Positions 15,217 to 24,275 are shown, counted from the first letter of the stretch. The stretch is 51,785 nt of DNA from Clostridia bacterium (GCA_017444735.1 JAFSWB010000022.1:1-51785); one strand, 5' to 3'. Notes: generated by a model not told the origin, from the letters alone. Program-made: numbers and translations.

Positions 15217-17487
15217 CTATTTTTTTCGGCGTAAAAGGCTTCTTATCGCGCGGAACACGCCGCGGAAGAACTTCCCGTTCAACGCGAGAACGAGTCCCTC
15301 GACCGTCTCGCTCGTAACGCGCGGGTGCGTCACCGTCAGCATACGGAGCGGCGAGGCGTGGACCATCGCCCGGTTCAGCTCTTCCATCGGAGTCCCCTTT
15401 TTAATGAACCGTTCGCCGATCCGCAGGATCATCCTGCCGAGCCGCGTTCTTTTGAGATGCGCCGCCGGGCTGTCGGGGGTGAACGGACCCTGCTCCGCCT
15501 CCCCGATCTCCCTCCGCTCCGTCAGAGACAGAAAGTCCGCCGCCGTCTTTTCCGGGGACGAGCCCTCGAGCGTCACCGTGCCGCAGAGCGTCAGATCGTC
15601 GGGCGAGGAGCCGACGTATATCGAGTAGTCTCCCTTTTCTATCCTCATCTCGCCCGCTATGTCGTCGTAATACTCAAACGCCTCGGGAGAGAGCGGGAAC
15701 GATACCGTCAGGGTCTCCCCGGGTTCGAGAAAGACGCGGGTGAAATCCTTCAGCTCGTGCGCGGGGCGAGGGATCGCCGAGTCGGTTTTCGACACGTAGA
15801 GGCAAAGCGCGAGCGCGCCCGCGCGGTCCCCCGTGTTGGTCACGCGGCAGCTCGCCGCGACTCCCTCGTCCTCCGATGCGGAAGCGTCGTCGATCCGGAA
15901 AGAAGTGTATGAAAGGCCCGCGCCGAACGGAAATCTCGGTCTGACGCCGACCGTGTCGTAATATCTGTACCCCGTGAAGATCCCTTCGGGATATTCGACG
16001 CGGGTGAGCGATACGTCGAAATTTTTATACGACGGATCGTCCTCCGTCCTCATCGGCCACGACTCGGCGAGCCGCCCGGACGGGCTGACGCGCCCCGTAA
16101 GAAGGTCGGCGCAGGCGGCGCCTCCGCGGCATCCGCTGAGATACATGACAAGGATCGCGGAGACCGAATCAGCCCAGGGCGTCTCGACCGGCGCGCCGCA
16201 CTGCAGAACGACGGTGACGTCGGCTCCGCAAGCCGCGAGCGCCGAGATCAGCTCGTTGTGAGCGTTGGGCATGGCGAGCGATCTTCTGTCGTAGCCCTCC
16301 GACTCGTATTCGTCGGGAAGACCGGCGACGACGACGACGCGGTCCGCACCGCCGGCGAGACGGCACGCCTCCTCGCGCAGTTCCGCGGCGCGCGCGGCGT
16401 CGAAAGGATCGGACGGATAGCCCTCCGCGTATATGATATCAGGGTAATCCCTGGCAAGCTCGTCGTAAACGCAGTCGACGGACACGGGGATCACGCGGCT
16501 GCTTCCCGCCCCCTGAAAACGCGGCTTCTTCGCCATCGAGCCGACGACGAGAACGCGGTCGTCGGGACGGAGCGGAAGCGATCCCCCGTTTTTGAGAAGC
16601 ACCGCGGACTCCGCCGCGGCGCGCCGCGCGAGGTCGAGATGAGCCTCTTCGTCGAAGGTGTGATCCCTTTTCGCCGCCTCGGCCTCCGCAATGAATCTTT
16701 TGACGTTTTCTACACGTGCCGATATTTTTTCGGCGTCCGCCGTTTTATTGTCGAGAGCGCGTAAAATGCGCTCCGTGTTCCCTTTATCGGGTCCGGGCAT
16801 CACGACGTCGAGTCCCGCCTCCGCCGCTTTTACCGGGTCGCTGACCGCTCCCCAGTCGGAGAGAAAAACCCCGTTGAAGCCCCATTTTTCGCGGGCGATC
16901 CCGCACAAAAGACGCTCGTTTTCGGTGCAGTAAACGCCGCCGAGCTTGTTGTACGCCGCCATCATCGCGACCGGGTGCGCCTTCTTCACGACGATCTCGA
17001 ACTGACGGAGATAGATCTCGAAGAGAGCCCTCTCGCCGATTATACTGTCGTATACCATCCTTCCCCACTCGCGCGAGTTTCCGGCGAAGTGCTTGACGCA
17101 CGCGCCGACGCCGCGGGACTGTATCCCGTCGACCATCGCCGCCGCGAGCTCCCCGGTGAGAACGGGGTCCTCGGAGAAGTATTCAAAGCTGCGCCCGCAC
17201 CGCGGGCTTCTTTTGTGGTTGACGCCGGGTCCGAGAAGGACGGAGATCCCCTCGGCGAGACACTCGTCGCCGAGAGCGCGTCCGATCTCGCGGAGCAGTT
17301 CCCTGTCAAACGAACAGGCGAGCGCGGACGCCGTGGGATAACAAACGGCGGGCTTTGAGGGCGCGCCGCCCAGAAAGTCCGCGTCTTTTTCCTGTTTTCT
17401 CAAGCCGTGAGGTCCGTCGGACACCATGACGGGGCCGACGAACCAGTAATCGCTGCCGGTGAGAAGAGAGACGTCCTTTTTATCCAT
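15217..17487 (-). CDS. Glycoside hydrolase family 3 protein (beta-glucosidase type)
   Basis: A 756-residue GH3 enzyme. The N-terminal barrel has VSDGPHGLRKQ, the KHFAGNSREWGR substrate loop, MMAAYNKLGG and the nucleophile motif FLSDWGAV with Asp211. The second alpha/beta domain starts near LLKNGGSLPL and includes the GAGSSRV loop. A fibronectin-III-like domain covers roughly residues 540-640, and a basic tail of ~110 residues follows. GH3 enzymes remove beta-linked glucose, xylose or GlcNAc from non-reducing ends by a retaining mechanism; specificity is not readable here. No signal peptide is present, so it acts in the cytoplasm on imported oligosaccharides. It starts 13 bases after the flavodoxin gene ends. 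Confidence 0.95.
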   Translation of the reverse strand: MDKKDVSLLTGSDYWFVGPVMVSDGPHGLRKQEKDADFLGGAPSKPAVCYPTASALACSFDRELLREIGRALGDECLAEGISVLLGPGVNHKRSPRCGRSFEYFSEDPVLTGELAAAMVDGIQSRGVGACVKHFAGNSREWGRMVYDSIIGERALFEIYLRQFEIVVKKAHPVAMMAAYNKLGGVYCTENERLLCGIAREKWGFNGVFLSDWGAVSDPVKAAEAGLDVVMPGPDKGNTERILRALDNKTADAEKISARVENVKRFIAEAEAAKRDHTFDEEAHLDLARRAAAESAVLLKNGGSLPLRPDDRVLVVGSMAKKPRFQGAGSSRVIPVSVDCVYDELARDYPDIIYAEGYPSDPFDAARAAELREEACRLAGGADRVVVVAGLPDEYESEGYDRRSLAMPNAHNELISALAACGADVTVVLQCGAPVETPWADSVSAILVMYLSGCRGGAACADLLTGRVSPSGRLAESWPMRTEDDPSYKNFDVSLTRVEYPEGIFTGYRYYDTVGVRPRFPFGAGLSYTSFRIDDASASEDEGVAASCRVTNTGDRAGALALCLYVSKTDSAIPRPAHELKDFTRVFLEPGETLTVSFPLSPEAFEYYDDIAGEMRIEKGDYSIYVGSSPDDLTLCGTVTLEGSSPEKTAADFLSLTERREIGEAEQGPFTPDSPAAHLKRTRLGRMILRIGERFIKKGTPMEELNRAMVHASPLRMLTVTHPRVTSETVEGLVLALNGKFFRGVFRAIRSLLRRKK

Positions 17488-17500
17488 CTTCGAACCTCGT

Positions 17501-17944
17501 TCAGGGATCCAGTTTTGAGAGTTCTTCCGCGTATTTTTTCGGCTCCTTCAGAATGACGACCCGCGAGCCGGGAAATTCCTTCGCGATGCGCTCCTCGGCC
17601 TTCGGAGCCGTTCCGCCTCCCGCCGTGAGAATAAAGGAAACGGTCTTTCCGGAAAGGTCGGTCCGCGCGAGAACGGAGTTTGCCGCCGGGGTCAGCCTGC
17701 CGTTCCAGACGGGAGAGCCGACGACGATCTCGTCGTAATCCGTCACGTCGGAGTCGTAATCGCGGAGCGCCGCGCGGTTTTTGATCCCCGCGAGAAAGCC
17801 GCCCGTCATGATCCGGAAGAAGAATTTTTTCGGCATATCCTTCTTCAGCTCGACGCGCCTTATATCGTATCCCTTTTTCTCCATTTCCGCGGCGACGAGA
17901 TCGCCGTTTCCGGTGAGAGAGTAATAAATGAACAGCTTTTTCAT
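17501..17944 (-). CDS. Flavodoxin-like protein
   Basis: A 147-residue flavodoxin-fold protein. The FMN phosphate loop is YYSLTGNGDLVA at residues 7-18. The first ring-stacking loop is in IVVGSPVWNGRLTPA, and the second is in FILTAGGGTAPKAEERI. Such proteins carry one or two electrons in anaerobes or act as small FMN reductases. Its start overlaps the end of the pyridoxamine kinase gene by four bases, and GH3 follows 13 bases after its stop, so all three are co-transcribed, though no shared pathway is obvious. Confidence 0.85.
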   Translation of the reverse strand: MKKLFIYYSLTGNGDLVAAEMEKKGYDIRRVELKKDMPKKFFFRIMTGGFLAGIKNRAALRDYDSDVTDYDEIVVGSPVWNGRLTPAANSVLARTDLSGKTVSFILTAGGGTAPKAEERIAKEFPGSRVVILKEPKKYAEELSKLDP

Positions 17945-18777
17945 TTGTCCCCGAGCCTCCCGATATAGTAAGGCAGAACGGGCTCGAATTTCACTCCGTA
18001 CCAGTGATCGGGGTCGCCGACCGTGTTCTCGATGCAGCGGACGGTGTAATCTGCGGCGATCGCCGCCGAATCGTACGCGCTCTTCCCTCTCATCAGAGCC
18101 CCGACGAAAGCGGACGCGTACACGTCGCCCGTTCCGTGGCTCCCCTTGGGTATGCGGTGATGCTCGTAGTAGCGCGAGACGCCGCCCTCGTTTACCATAA
18201 CGCCCGTCTTTCCCTCGGAAAAGCCGACTCCGGTGAGGATCACCGTTTTCGCGCCGCCCTCGCGGAGCGCCGCGATAAGCTCGTCGATATACGCCCCGTC
18301 GTATTCCTCGCGGTACGGAAGCCCGGTGAGGAAGGACGCCTCCGTGATGTTCGGAAGGATGATGTCGGCGACCGAGCAGAGCGTTTTCATCTCCTCGACG
18401 AACGCCTGATCGAAGCCGGTGTAAAGTCTGCCGTTGTCAGCCATCGCGGGGTCCGCTATCAGAAGCGCGCCGGGAGCGGCGAGGTCGCGGAACATCTCTT
18501 TGACGTACGCGATCTGTTTCGCGCTTCCGAGATAACCGGTATAGATCGCGTCGAATTTGATGTTTTCACTCTTCCAGTGCGCCGCGATCGCCGGGATATC
18601 GTCGGTCAGATCTCTGAAAGTAAAACCCTTGAAGCCCGCCGTATGGGTCGAAAGAACCGCGGACGGTAGAATGCACGTTTCAACGCCCGACGCGGAAAGG
18701 ATCGGAAGGGCGACGGTGAGCGAGCACTGACCGACGCACGAAATATCCTGAACCGTGAGAATTCTTTTGTTTTTCAT
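17941..18777 (-). CDS. Pyridoxamine/pyridoxal kinase (PdxY-like, ribokinase fold)
   Basis: A 278-residue kinase of the pyridoxal kinase family. It opens ILTVQDISCVGQCSLTVALP, has STHTAGFKG for substrate contact, DPAMADNGRLY and LPNITEASFLTG in the middle, and the anion-hole/catalytic-base motif GSHGTGDVYAS near residue 220. It phosphorylates B6 vitamers with ATP in the cytosol, supplying PLP by salvage. GGAGGTAAACCCT precedes the ATG, and a promoter match is at 18821-18850. It is first in an operon with the flavodoxin and GH3 genes. Confidence 0.9.
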   Translation of the reverse strand: MKNKRILTVQDISCVGQCSLTVALPILSASGVETCILPSAVLSTHTAGFKGFTFRDLTDDIPAIAAHWKSENIKFDAIYTGYLGSAKQIAYVKEMFRDLAAPGALLIADPAMADNGRLYTGFDQAFVEEMKTLCSVADIILPNITEASFLTGLPYREEYDGAYIDELIAALREGGAKTVILTGVGFSEGKTGVMVNEGGVSRYYEHHRIPKGSHGTGDVYASAFVGALMRGKSAYDSAAIAADYTVRCIENTVGDPDHWYGVKFEPVLPYYIGRLGDK

Positions 18778-18820
18778 AGGGTTTACCTCCGTTTGACGCC
18801 CTGACTCGTAATTTGATGTA

Positions 18821-18850
18821 ATTATATCGCCGGGAAGCGGTATTTGTCAA
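18821..18850 (-). promoter_or_regulatory. Putative sigma-A promoter of the pyridoxamine kinase operon
   Basis: Minus strand: TTGACA (18845-18850), 18-base spacer, TATAAT (18821-18826). It is divergent from the promoter at 18901-18929. Confidence 0.8.
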
Positions 18851-18900
18851 CGGAAAACGGCTCTCCCGGCCGATTTTTTACCGTTTTTTTCTGTTTTTTC

Positions 18901-18929
18901 TTGAATATGGCTCCCGAAATTGTTATAAT
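18901..18929 (+). promoter_or_regulatory. Putative sigma-A promoter of the trigger-factor-like gene
   Basis: TTGAAT (18901-18906), 17-base spacer, TATAAT (18924-18929), 34 bases before the chosen ATG. Confidence 0.75.
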
Positions 18930-18963
18930 GAAAAATAATTCAGTTTCCTTGAGGAGAAAAATC

Positions 18964-20685
18964 ATGAAGAAAATCATATCGCTCCTGCTTGCGCTCCTGC
19001 TCGTCGCGGCGCTCGCCGTAACGGCTTGCGCTAACGGCGACACGGATACCGGCGCGGACTCGGAGGCCGCCGAACAGCTCGGCGGAGAGGAAGAAGAGCT
19101 TACGGGCGAGGAAGCGGAGCCCGAAAAGGAGGGCGACGACGCCGACGGTCCCATCCTGACGACGGGAGCTTACGGCGGCGAGGGCGAGGAGACCGGCGAG
19201 GACGTCGCGGCGGCTCCCGACGAACCGATCACCGTCTCATTCGAGGGCGCCCCCGACTACACGGTCAGGGACGAGGACTATTACGTCAGCTACGAGTTCG
19301 CCAAGGTCTTCGATGAAAACGGTCATTTCAAGGATTTCAGAGCGAGCGATGTCGTCAAGCTCGTCAACTGGGACCCGATGAAGCTCAGTGAGGAAGAGGT
19401 AAACGAAAAGGTCGATTCCGAGATAGAAGGGATCTTGAAGGAGTGCGCCGAGCCGCAGAAGCTGACCGACCGCGCCGTCGCTGACGGCGACACCGTCAAC
19501 ATAGACTACGTCGGAAAGGTCGACGGAGAGGAATTCTCCGGCGGAAGCACGAACGGAAACGGAACGGAAGTGACGATCGGAGTCACGACCTACGTCGAGG
19601 GCTTTCTCGATCAGCTCGTCGGCCATATGCCCGGCGAAACGTTCGACATCGACGTCACCTTCCCCGAGGATTTTGCCAACGCCGATCTCGCGGGCAAGCC
19701 CGCCGTCTTCACGATCACGATCAATTACATCGTGGGCGAAGACGTCGTCCCGGAGCTCGACCCGGACTTCATAGAGGAGAACGTCACTCCGTTTCTCAGC
19801 GAAGTCGAAACGGTCGAGGATTTCAGAAAATACATCCGCGATAACGTGCTGAAGGATCTCATCATCAACCAGCTCATCTCCGACTGCGAGTACTCGGAGA
19901 TCCCCGAGGAAGCGTACGGCTTCTCGATGGACCTCGCCGTTCTGTCCGTTTTTCTTCAGGCGAAACAGTACGGCGTCGACGTCGACACGATCCTCGGGGT
20001 TTACGGATACACCTTTGAGGATATCCTCAACAAGTCGGCGGAGAGCAGCCTGAAGGTCGCAAAGAGAATGATCGCGATCCAGGCGATCGCCGAACAGAGA
20101 GACGATATCAAAGTCACCGAAGAGGCGCGCGTGAAGTTCGCGAAAGAGAATCTCGGCTCCGAGGACTACGCCCAGGCGGTTGAACTGTACGGAGAAGGGC
20201 TTTTCAATATGTACGTTCTCCAGGACGTCGTTCTTAACTGGCTCGAAGAACGGGTCGTGGTCGGCGAGGGCGCTATCGCAAAAGACGGAAACAGCGGCGT
20301 CGCGATGCTGATCGTCGGAGCGTTCGTTCTCGTCGCCGCGATCATCACGATCGTCGTCGTCCTTCTCGATCACGGAAAGAAGACTCCGTCCGCGGATCAG
20401 GCAGACGGCGGGGAACCGACCGGCGAAGACGAAACGCCCGAGGAAGACGGTCTCATAAGGCTCGGCGACGTCCTCGCGATCGAGGAAGCCGACGAGGAAG
20501 CCGAAAAGATCGAAGAGGACGCGTCGGAGGAGATCGAAGAGGCGAAGGCGGAATTCGCCGAGGAGGCCGAAAAGATCGAAGAGGCGAAGGACGAGATCGT
20601 CGAAGAATCCGATAAAACGGACGCCTTGTTTTCCGACGAAATCGACAAGATCACAGACGAGATAAACGAAAAAACGGACGAATGA
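18964..20685 (+). CDS. Membrane-anchored trigger factor-like peptidyl-prolyl isomerase (lipoprotein)
   Basis: About 573 residues from the ATG at 18964, seven bases after GAGGAG; upstream in-frame starts lack ribosome sites and would bury the signal peptide. Residues 1-22 are a lipoprotein signal (VTAC, Cys22). An acidic Glu/Asp/Gly-rich stretch runs to ~residue 90. A trigger-factor-style FKBP domain covers about residues 170-257 (DGDTVNIDYVGKVDGEEFSG). The alpha-helical trigger-factor C-terminal chaperone region follows to ~430. Residues ~445-467 are a second hydrophobic segment, and a Glu/Lys/Asp coiled-coil tail of ~100 residues ends the protein. The family catalyses prolyl isomerisation and holds unfolded chains; lipidation places this one outside the membrane. 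The ribosome-binding N-terminal domain of true trigger factor is missing. Confidence 0.85.
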   Translation: MKKIISLLLALLLVAALAVTACANGDTDTGADSEAAEQLGGEEEELTGEEAEPEKEGDDADGPILTTGAYGGEGEETGEDVAAAPDEPITVSFEGAPDYTVRDEDYYVSYEFAKVFDENGHFKDFRASDVVKLVNWDPMKLSEEEVNEKVDSEIEGILKECAEPQKLTDRAVADGDTVNIDYVGKVDGEEFSGGSTNGNGTEVTIGVTTYVEGFLDQLVGHMPGETFDIDVTFPEDFANADLAGKPAVFTITINYIVGEDVVPELDPDFIEENVTPFLSEVETVEDFRKYIRDNVLKDLIINQLISDCEYSEIPEEAYGFSMDLAVLSVFLQAKQYGVDVDTILGVYGYTFEDILNKSAESSLKVAKRMIAIQAIAEQRDDIKVTEEARVKFAKENLGSEDYAQAVELYGEGLFNMYVLQDVVLNWLEERVVVGEGAIAKDGNSGVAMLIVGAFVLVAAIITIVVVLLDHGKKTPSADQADGGEPTGEDETPEEDGLIRLGDVLAIEEADEEAEKIEEDASEEIEEAKAEFAEEAEKIEEAKDEIVEESDKTDALFSDEIDKITDEINEKTDE

Positions 20686-20714
20686 TGAGGGCGGCGACCC
20701 GCCGTCAGCACAGT

Positions 20715-20756
20715 AAAAATCGCCGCTGTCCCCTTTGCGGGACAGCGGCGATTTTT
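20715..20756. terminator. Bidirectional terminator between convergent genes
   Basis: An 18-bp stem, AAAAATCGCCGCTGTCCC (20715-20732) with its mirror at 20739-20756, with a six-base loop and A/T tracts on both sides. It ends both the trigger-factor-like gene (plus) and the LtaS-family gene (minus), whose stop codon lies within its right arm. Confidence 0.9.
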
Positions 20757-22614
20757 ATTTATCCGGATGATGTTTTCGGTAATACTCGACGATCCTCATC
20801 TCGCGTATCACCCCTGCGGCGTCCTCCGACGGCTCCGTCGTCAGTTCCCCGTTCTCGACGTAAAAGCCGGTCGTGTTCACGACGGGGATTTTTTTCATCG
20901 CCTCGCTCATAAACTGCATATAGGCGTCGCCTTTTCCGAGTCCGCAGACGTCGAACACGACGTTCATCAGGTAGCACGGGCTGACCGTGGGTCCCTCTCC
21001 CCTGACGTCGACGCCGAGGGCGTCCTTCGCGGCGTCGTTCGCCCATATCAGGTACGGGGTCGAAAAATAGTTGAGAAAGCCCGTCATTTCGGAGACGTTG
21101 AGGTCGATGCCGAGCTCCGTGTAGACGCTGTTCCCGTTTCCGAGCCACGGATTGTGGTCTCCGTAAAGGACGAGGACGACGGGATCGGGATCGGCGCGCA
21201 GCTCGTCGACGAATCCGGTCAGCCTCTCCGTCGTGTCGGAGATCGATCCGAAATAGTTGTTGAGGATGACGCGGGTCGCTTCCGTCGCGCCCTCGCTCGC
21301 CCAGAATCCGTCTCCCCAGGCGAAGAGATTGTCGTCGGCGTACGGGCCGTGGCCCTGATACGTAACGGAAAAGTTGAAATACGGGACCGACTTGTCGCGT
21401 TCCCCGTAAAGCGCGAGGATATCGGGGATCATCACGTCGTCGAGGCAAATCTCTTTGCCCGTCATCTCAACGTATCTGTTCTCCGCGAACCAGTACTCGT
21501 CGAATCCGATATAACCGTTTATGTTTTTCCTGTTGTAGAACCAGTCGTACGAGGCGTGCGCACCCTCGGTGAAATATCCCTCCCCTTTGAGGTAACGGAC
21601 GTAGCTTCCGACGGGGGAGCGGAAATTGTCGAGGTTCGCGTAACCGGTGACGAAGCACCTCTCCGTGTCGATCGTTCCGCCGGCGAAGATGTTTGTCACA
21701 AGAGAGCCGGAGTACGACTCCTCCTTCAGCTTCCGGTATCCGTCGTAAACGCTCTCCGATATCCCCCCGACGCCGAGCCGTTCAAAATCGTTGTACGCCT
21801 CGAGCTGGATCGCGATCACGTTCACTCTGCGGTCCTCCGGGATATCCTCGGGCTCATACCTCGCGAGGATCTCCTCCGCCGCCGCGTCGGAATACCCGGC
21901 GGGCTTCTGCGGGATCGCGTCGGGGATCGAGTGGATGAAAGGCCAGACGAAGCCGCGCGATATCTGCTTCTGCGTGTCAGACCAGCGGTTCGCGTTCTCG
22001 TAATCAAAGTTTTCGTACTTCTCGAAGATCCCTTTGTCAAGGCAGAGCGTCGCCGCCCCCCACGAGAGAAGAAGCGCGGGGACAAGGCCGATGAGACGGA
22101 ATCTGAACCTGATCCTCCCCCTCACGAAAAACGCGAGGAAGAGAGTCGACAAAACGAGAAATACGATCGACAGGAGCACCCTGCCCCCGATCGTCACCTC
22201 ATAGCCGCCGGAGACCTTCAACCCGGTCGAGATCGACGAGATGTCGGCGGCGATGAACGGATCGTCGCGGAAGCGGAGCTTGAAATAATCTCCGATCGAC
22301 GACGCGATCACAAGGCCGGAAACGAGAAAATGAGAGATCCACGCGCGACCCGTCAGAAAATACAGGACGTAAGTCGCCGCGATAACGGGGAGAACGTTCA
22401 GAACGGCTATCATCGGGACCTTGAAATAGCCCTTGAAAACGCCGAACGGGTAGTTGCCGTACGCAAGCGCCAGACTGACGATCCCCGCGCCGACCGCGCC
22501 CGCGGTTATGAAAAAGAAGTTCCACGCCCAGAAGAGGACGGGGCGGTCTCCTCCCTTTTTCCCGAACATTGGAAAGGAGTAAAAACGCTTTACTCCCGCG
22601 GTGAATTTCGACAT
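20755..22614 (-). CDS. LTA synthase family (sulfatase-fold) membrane protein
   Basis: About 619 residues from the ATG at 22612-22614, preceded by GGAGGTGACGGT. Residues ~30-200 contain five hydrophobic segments. The extracellular sulfatase-fold domain follows: VNVIAIQLEAYNDF starts it, NIFAGGTIDTERCF holds the candidate catalytic Thr (about residue 314), and VLYGDHNPWLGNGN supplies metal ligands. LtaS-family enzymes transfer glycerol-phosphate from phosphatidylglycerol onto a growing teichoic acid; other members add phospho-alcohols to glycans. Which reaction this one performs is not certain. It is transcribed divergently from the diguanylate cyclase at 22791. Confidence 0.88.
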   Translation of the reverse strand: MSKFTAGVKRFYSFPMFGKKGGDRPVLFWAWNFFFITAGAVGAGIVSLALAYGNYPFGVFKGYFKVPMIAVLNVLPVIAATYVLYFLTGRAWISHFLVSGLVIASSIGDYFKLRFRDDPFIAADISSISTGLKVSGGYEVTIGGRVLLSIVFLVLSTLFLAFFVRGRIRFRFRLIGLVPALLLSWGAATLCLDKGIFEKYENFDYENANRWSDTQKQISRGFVWPFIHSIPDAIPQKPAGYSDAAAEEILARYEPEDIPEDRRVNVIAIQLEAYNDFERLGVGGISESVYDGYRKLKEESYSGSLVTNIFAGGTIDTERCFVTGYANLDNFRSPVGSYVRYLKGEGYFTEGAHASYDWFYNRKNINGYIGFDEYWFAENRYVEMTGKEICLDDVMIPDILALYGERDKSVPYFNFSVTYQGHGPYADDNLFAWGDGFWASEGATEATRVILNNYFGSISDTTERLTGFVDELRADPDPVVLVLYGDHNPWLGNGNSVYTELGIDLNVSEMTGFLNYFSTPYLIWANDAAKDALGVDVRGEGPTVSPCYLMNVVFDVCGLGKGDAYMQFMSEAMKKIPVVNTTGFYVENGELTTEPSEDAAGVIREMRIVEYYRKHHPDK

Positions 22615-22639
22615 ACCGTCACCTCCGAATCTCGTCACA

Positions 22640-22668
22640 ATTATACAGCAAATCGCACGCTTTGACAA
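22640..22668 (-). promoter_or_regulatory. Putative sigma-A promoter of the LtaS-family gene
   Basis: Minus strand: TTGTCA (22663-22668), 17-base spacer, TATAAT (22640-22645), 25 bases before the start codon. Confidence 0.7.
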
Positions 22669-22691
22669 GTTTACGATTTTGTTATTTTTTA

Positions 22692-22720
22692 TTGACACAA
22701 AAAAGCGGTTGTAGTATAAT
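22692..22720 (+). promoter_or_regulatory. Consensus sigma-A promoter of the diguanylate cyclase gene
   Basis: TTGACA (22692-22697), 17-base spacer, TATAAT (22715-22720): an exact consensus match. It lies back to back with the LtaS-family promoter. The 70-base leader to the GTG start has no recognisable riboswitch. Confidence 0.85.
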
Positions 22721-22790
22721 GATAGAAGTCAAATTTTCGTCTTCGGCCGGAACGCGGTCAAAGATCGGTCGGAATGAGGTGAGATAGCCG

Positions 22791-24167
22791 GTGAACGTGG
22801 AACCGACAAAGAAAAAAATCAGTTTCCTCGGAATAAACAGAATAATGATCGCGGTTTCCGTCGTCCTCGCGATCTTCACGATAGCGGAGGTCATCGTCAA
22901 CTCCGTCCGTTACCGTCAGATGGAACAGGTGTCCGGGAAAAACATGGAATATTTCGCCGCAGTCGACTCTCTCAACGACGCGTCCGATTATCTGACCGAT
23001 CAGGCGAGGAATTTCATCAACCTGAAAGATAAAAAATATCTCGATCTCTACGTCAAAGAGGTCGAGGAGGAGAAAAGAAGAGAAAAATCCATCGAGTTCC
23101 TCGAGGAGGAAATGGCCGAGAGCCAGCTCACGGCGCATCTGAACGAGGCGAAACGGTATTCCGACGATCTTGCCGAGATAGAGCTGTACGCGATGCGGCT
23201 CCTGATCGACGGTATGGGATACGACATCGAGGAATTCCCCGACATAATTAAGAACGTAGAGCTGAAAAACGCCGACAAGGAGCTTGCAAGTTACGAAAAG
23301 CTCACCGTCGCGTGGAAAAAGGTCACCAACACCGAATACGAGACGTATAAAGCGAAGATCAGGAACACGGTGCAGACTTGCACCCAGATGATATACAGCG
23401 ACGCGACGGCCGACCAGCTCGCCATGGGCAGACTGATGCTGACGTCCATCCGTCTTCAGGAGATCCTGATAATCATCCTCATCTCTCTCACGCTGCTAAC
23501 CGCTTTTTTGTCGTGGCTTCTTATTCTGAGCCCGCTCCGCCGGAACCTCGAAAATATCAAGGACGAGGTCCTTCTCGACACGAAGGGCTCACGCGAGATG
23601 CAGATCTTCGCCATCGCTTACAACCGCATCTTCGAGAAGAACGTCAAAAAGAGCGCGCGGCTGTCGTATGAGGCTAACCACGACGCCCTGACCGATCTTC
23701 TCAACAGGACGGCGTTCGACAAGGATATGGAAGAAGAGGAGTGGGACAGCGTCGCTCTCCTGATCGTCGATATCGACGGGTTCAAAAAGATCAACGACAC
23801 GTATCTTCACACGACCGGCGACTTCGTCCTGAAGCGGGTCGCAAACGTACTGAAATCGTCGTTCCGCTCCGACGACAGGGTCTACCGGATCGGCGGCGAC
23901 GAGTTCGCCGTCGTAATGGTCGGCGCGAAGCCGGAGCACGAAGGACTCGTCAGGCAGAAATACGCGAGCGTCCGTAAAAAGATCGAAGCCGACAAGAACA
24001 ACTTCTACGGCGCGACGCTCAGCGTCGGCGTCGCATACGGCGACTGGAAAAGAGACTCCGAGGAGATCTTCAAGAGAGCCGACGCCACGCTTTACACCGT
24101 CAAAAAAAGCGGGAAGAACGCGATCGCGTTCAGTCCCGAGGTCCCGGAAGGCGGCGAAAACGAATAA
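22791..24167 (+). CDS. Membrane diguanylate cyclase with extracytoplasmic helical sensor
   Basis: A 458-residue protein starting at GTG behind GAGGTGAG. A membrane segment at ~15-35, a mostly helical extracellular region of ~185 residues rich in Glu/Lys, and a second membrane segment at ~222-247 give the topology of four-helix-bundle receptors. A short linker leads to the GGDEF domain starting at NHDALTDLLNRTAF, with catalytic GGDEF at residues 368-372 and an intact RxxD inhibitory site (RSDD, 359-362) exactly five residues earlier. It should make c-di-GMP from GTP and be product-inhibited. The pilB operon, whose first product has a c-di-GMP-binding N-terminus, starts 227 bases downstream in the same direction. 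Confidence 0.92.
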   Translation: MNVEPTKKKISFLGINRIMIAVSVVLAIFTIAEVIVNSVRYRQMEQVSGKNMEYFAAVDSLNDASDYLTDQARNFINLKDKKYLDLYVKEVEEEKRREKSIEFLEEEMAESQLTAHLNEAKRYSDDLAEIELYAMRLLIDGMGYDIEEFPDIIKNVELKNADKELASYEKLTVAWKKVTNTEYETYKAKIRNTVQTCTQMIYSDATADQLAMGRLMLTSIRLQEILIIILISLTLLTAFLSWLLILSPLRRNLENIKDEVLLDTKGSREMQIFAIAYNRIFEKNVKKSARLSYEANHDALTDLLNRTAFDKDMEEEEWDSVALLIVDIDGFKKINDTYLHTTGDFVLKRVANVLKSSFRSDDRVYRIGGDEFAVVMVGAKPEHEGLVRQKYASVRKKIEADKNNFYGATLSVGVAYGDWKRDSEEIFKRADATLYTVKKSGKNAIAFSPEVPEGGENE

Positions 24168-24275
24168 TCGCCCCGCTTTTCACACAGTTTATTTTTGATT
24201 TTGCCTATTTATTTACGGCGGAATGATCCGCGGTCTGTCTAAAAATAACAATCTTTACGCGCGCGCGCGATTTTG

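Noticed and set aside
18844..18963. Earlier in-frame start for the trigger-factor-like gene
   Set aside because: It would begin upstream of the promoter -10 box, lacks a ribosome site and would bury the lipoprotein signal.
20767..22665. A 632-codon open frame on the plus strand opposite the LtaS-family gene
   Set aside because: It is a shadow of a GC-rich gene: the minus-strand protein has clear membrane segments and sulfatase motifs, while the plus-strand product is Arg/Asp/Val-rich with no domain.
22721..22790. A c-di-GMP riboswitch ahead of the diguanylate cyclase or pilB
   Set aside because: The leaders at 22721-22790 and 24306-24394 lack the conserved GEMM core and any terminator or anti-terminator pair.
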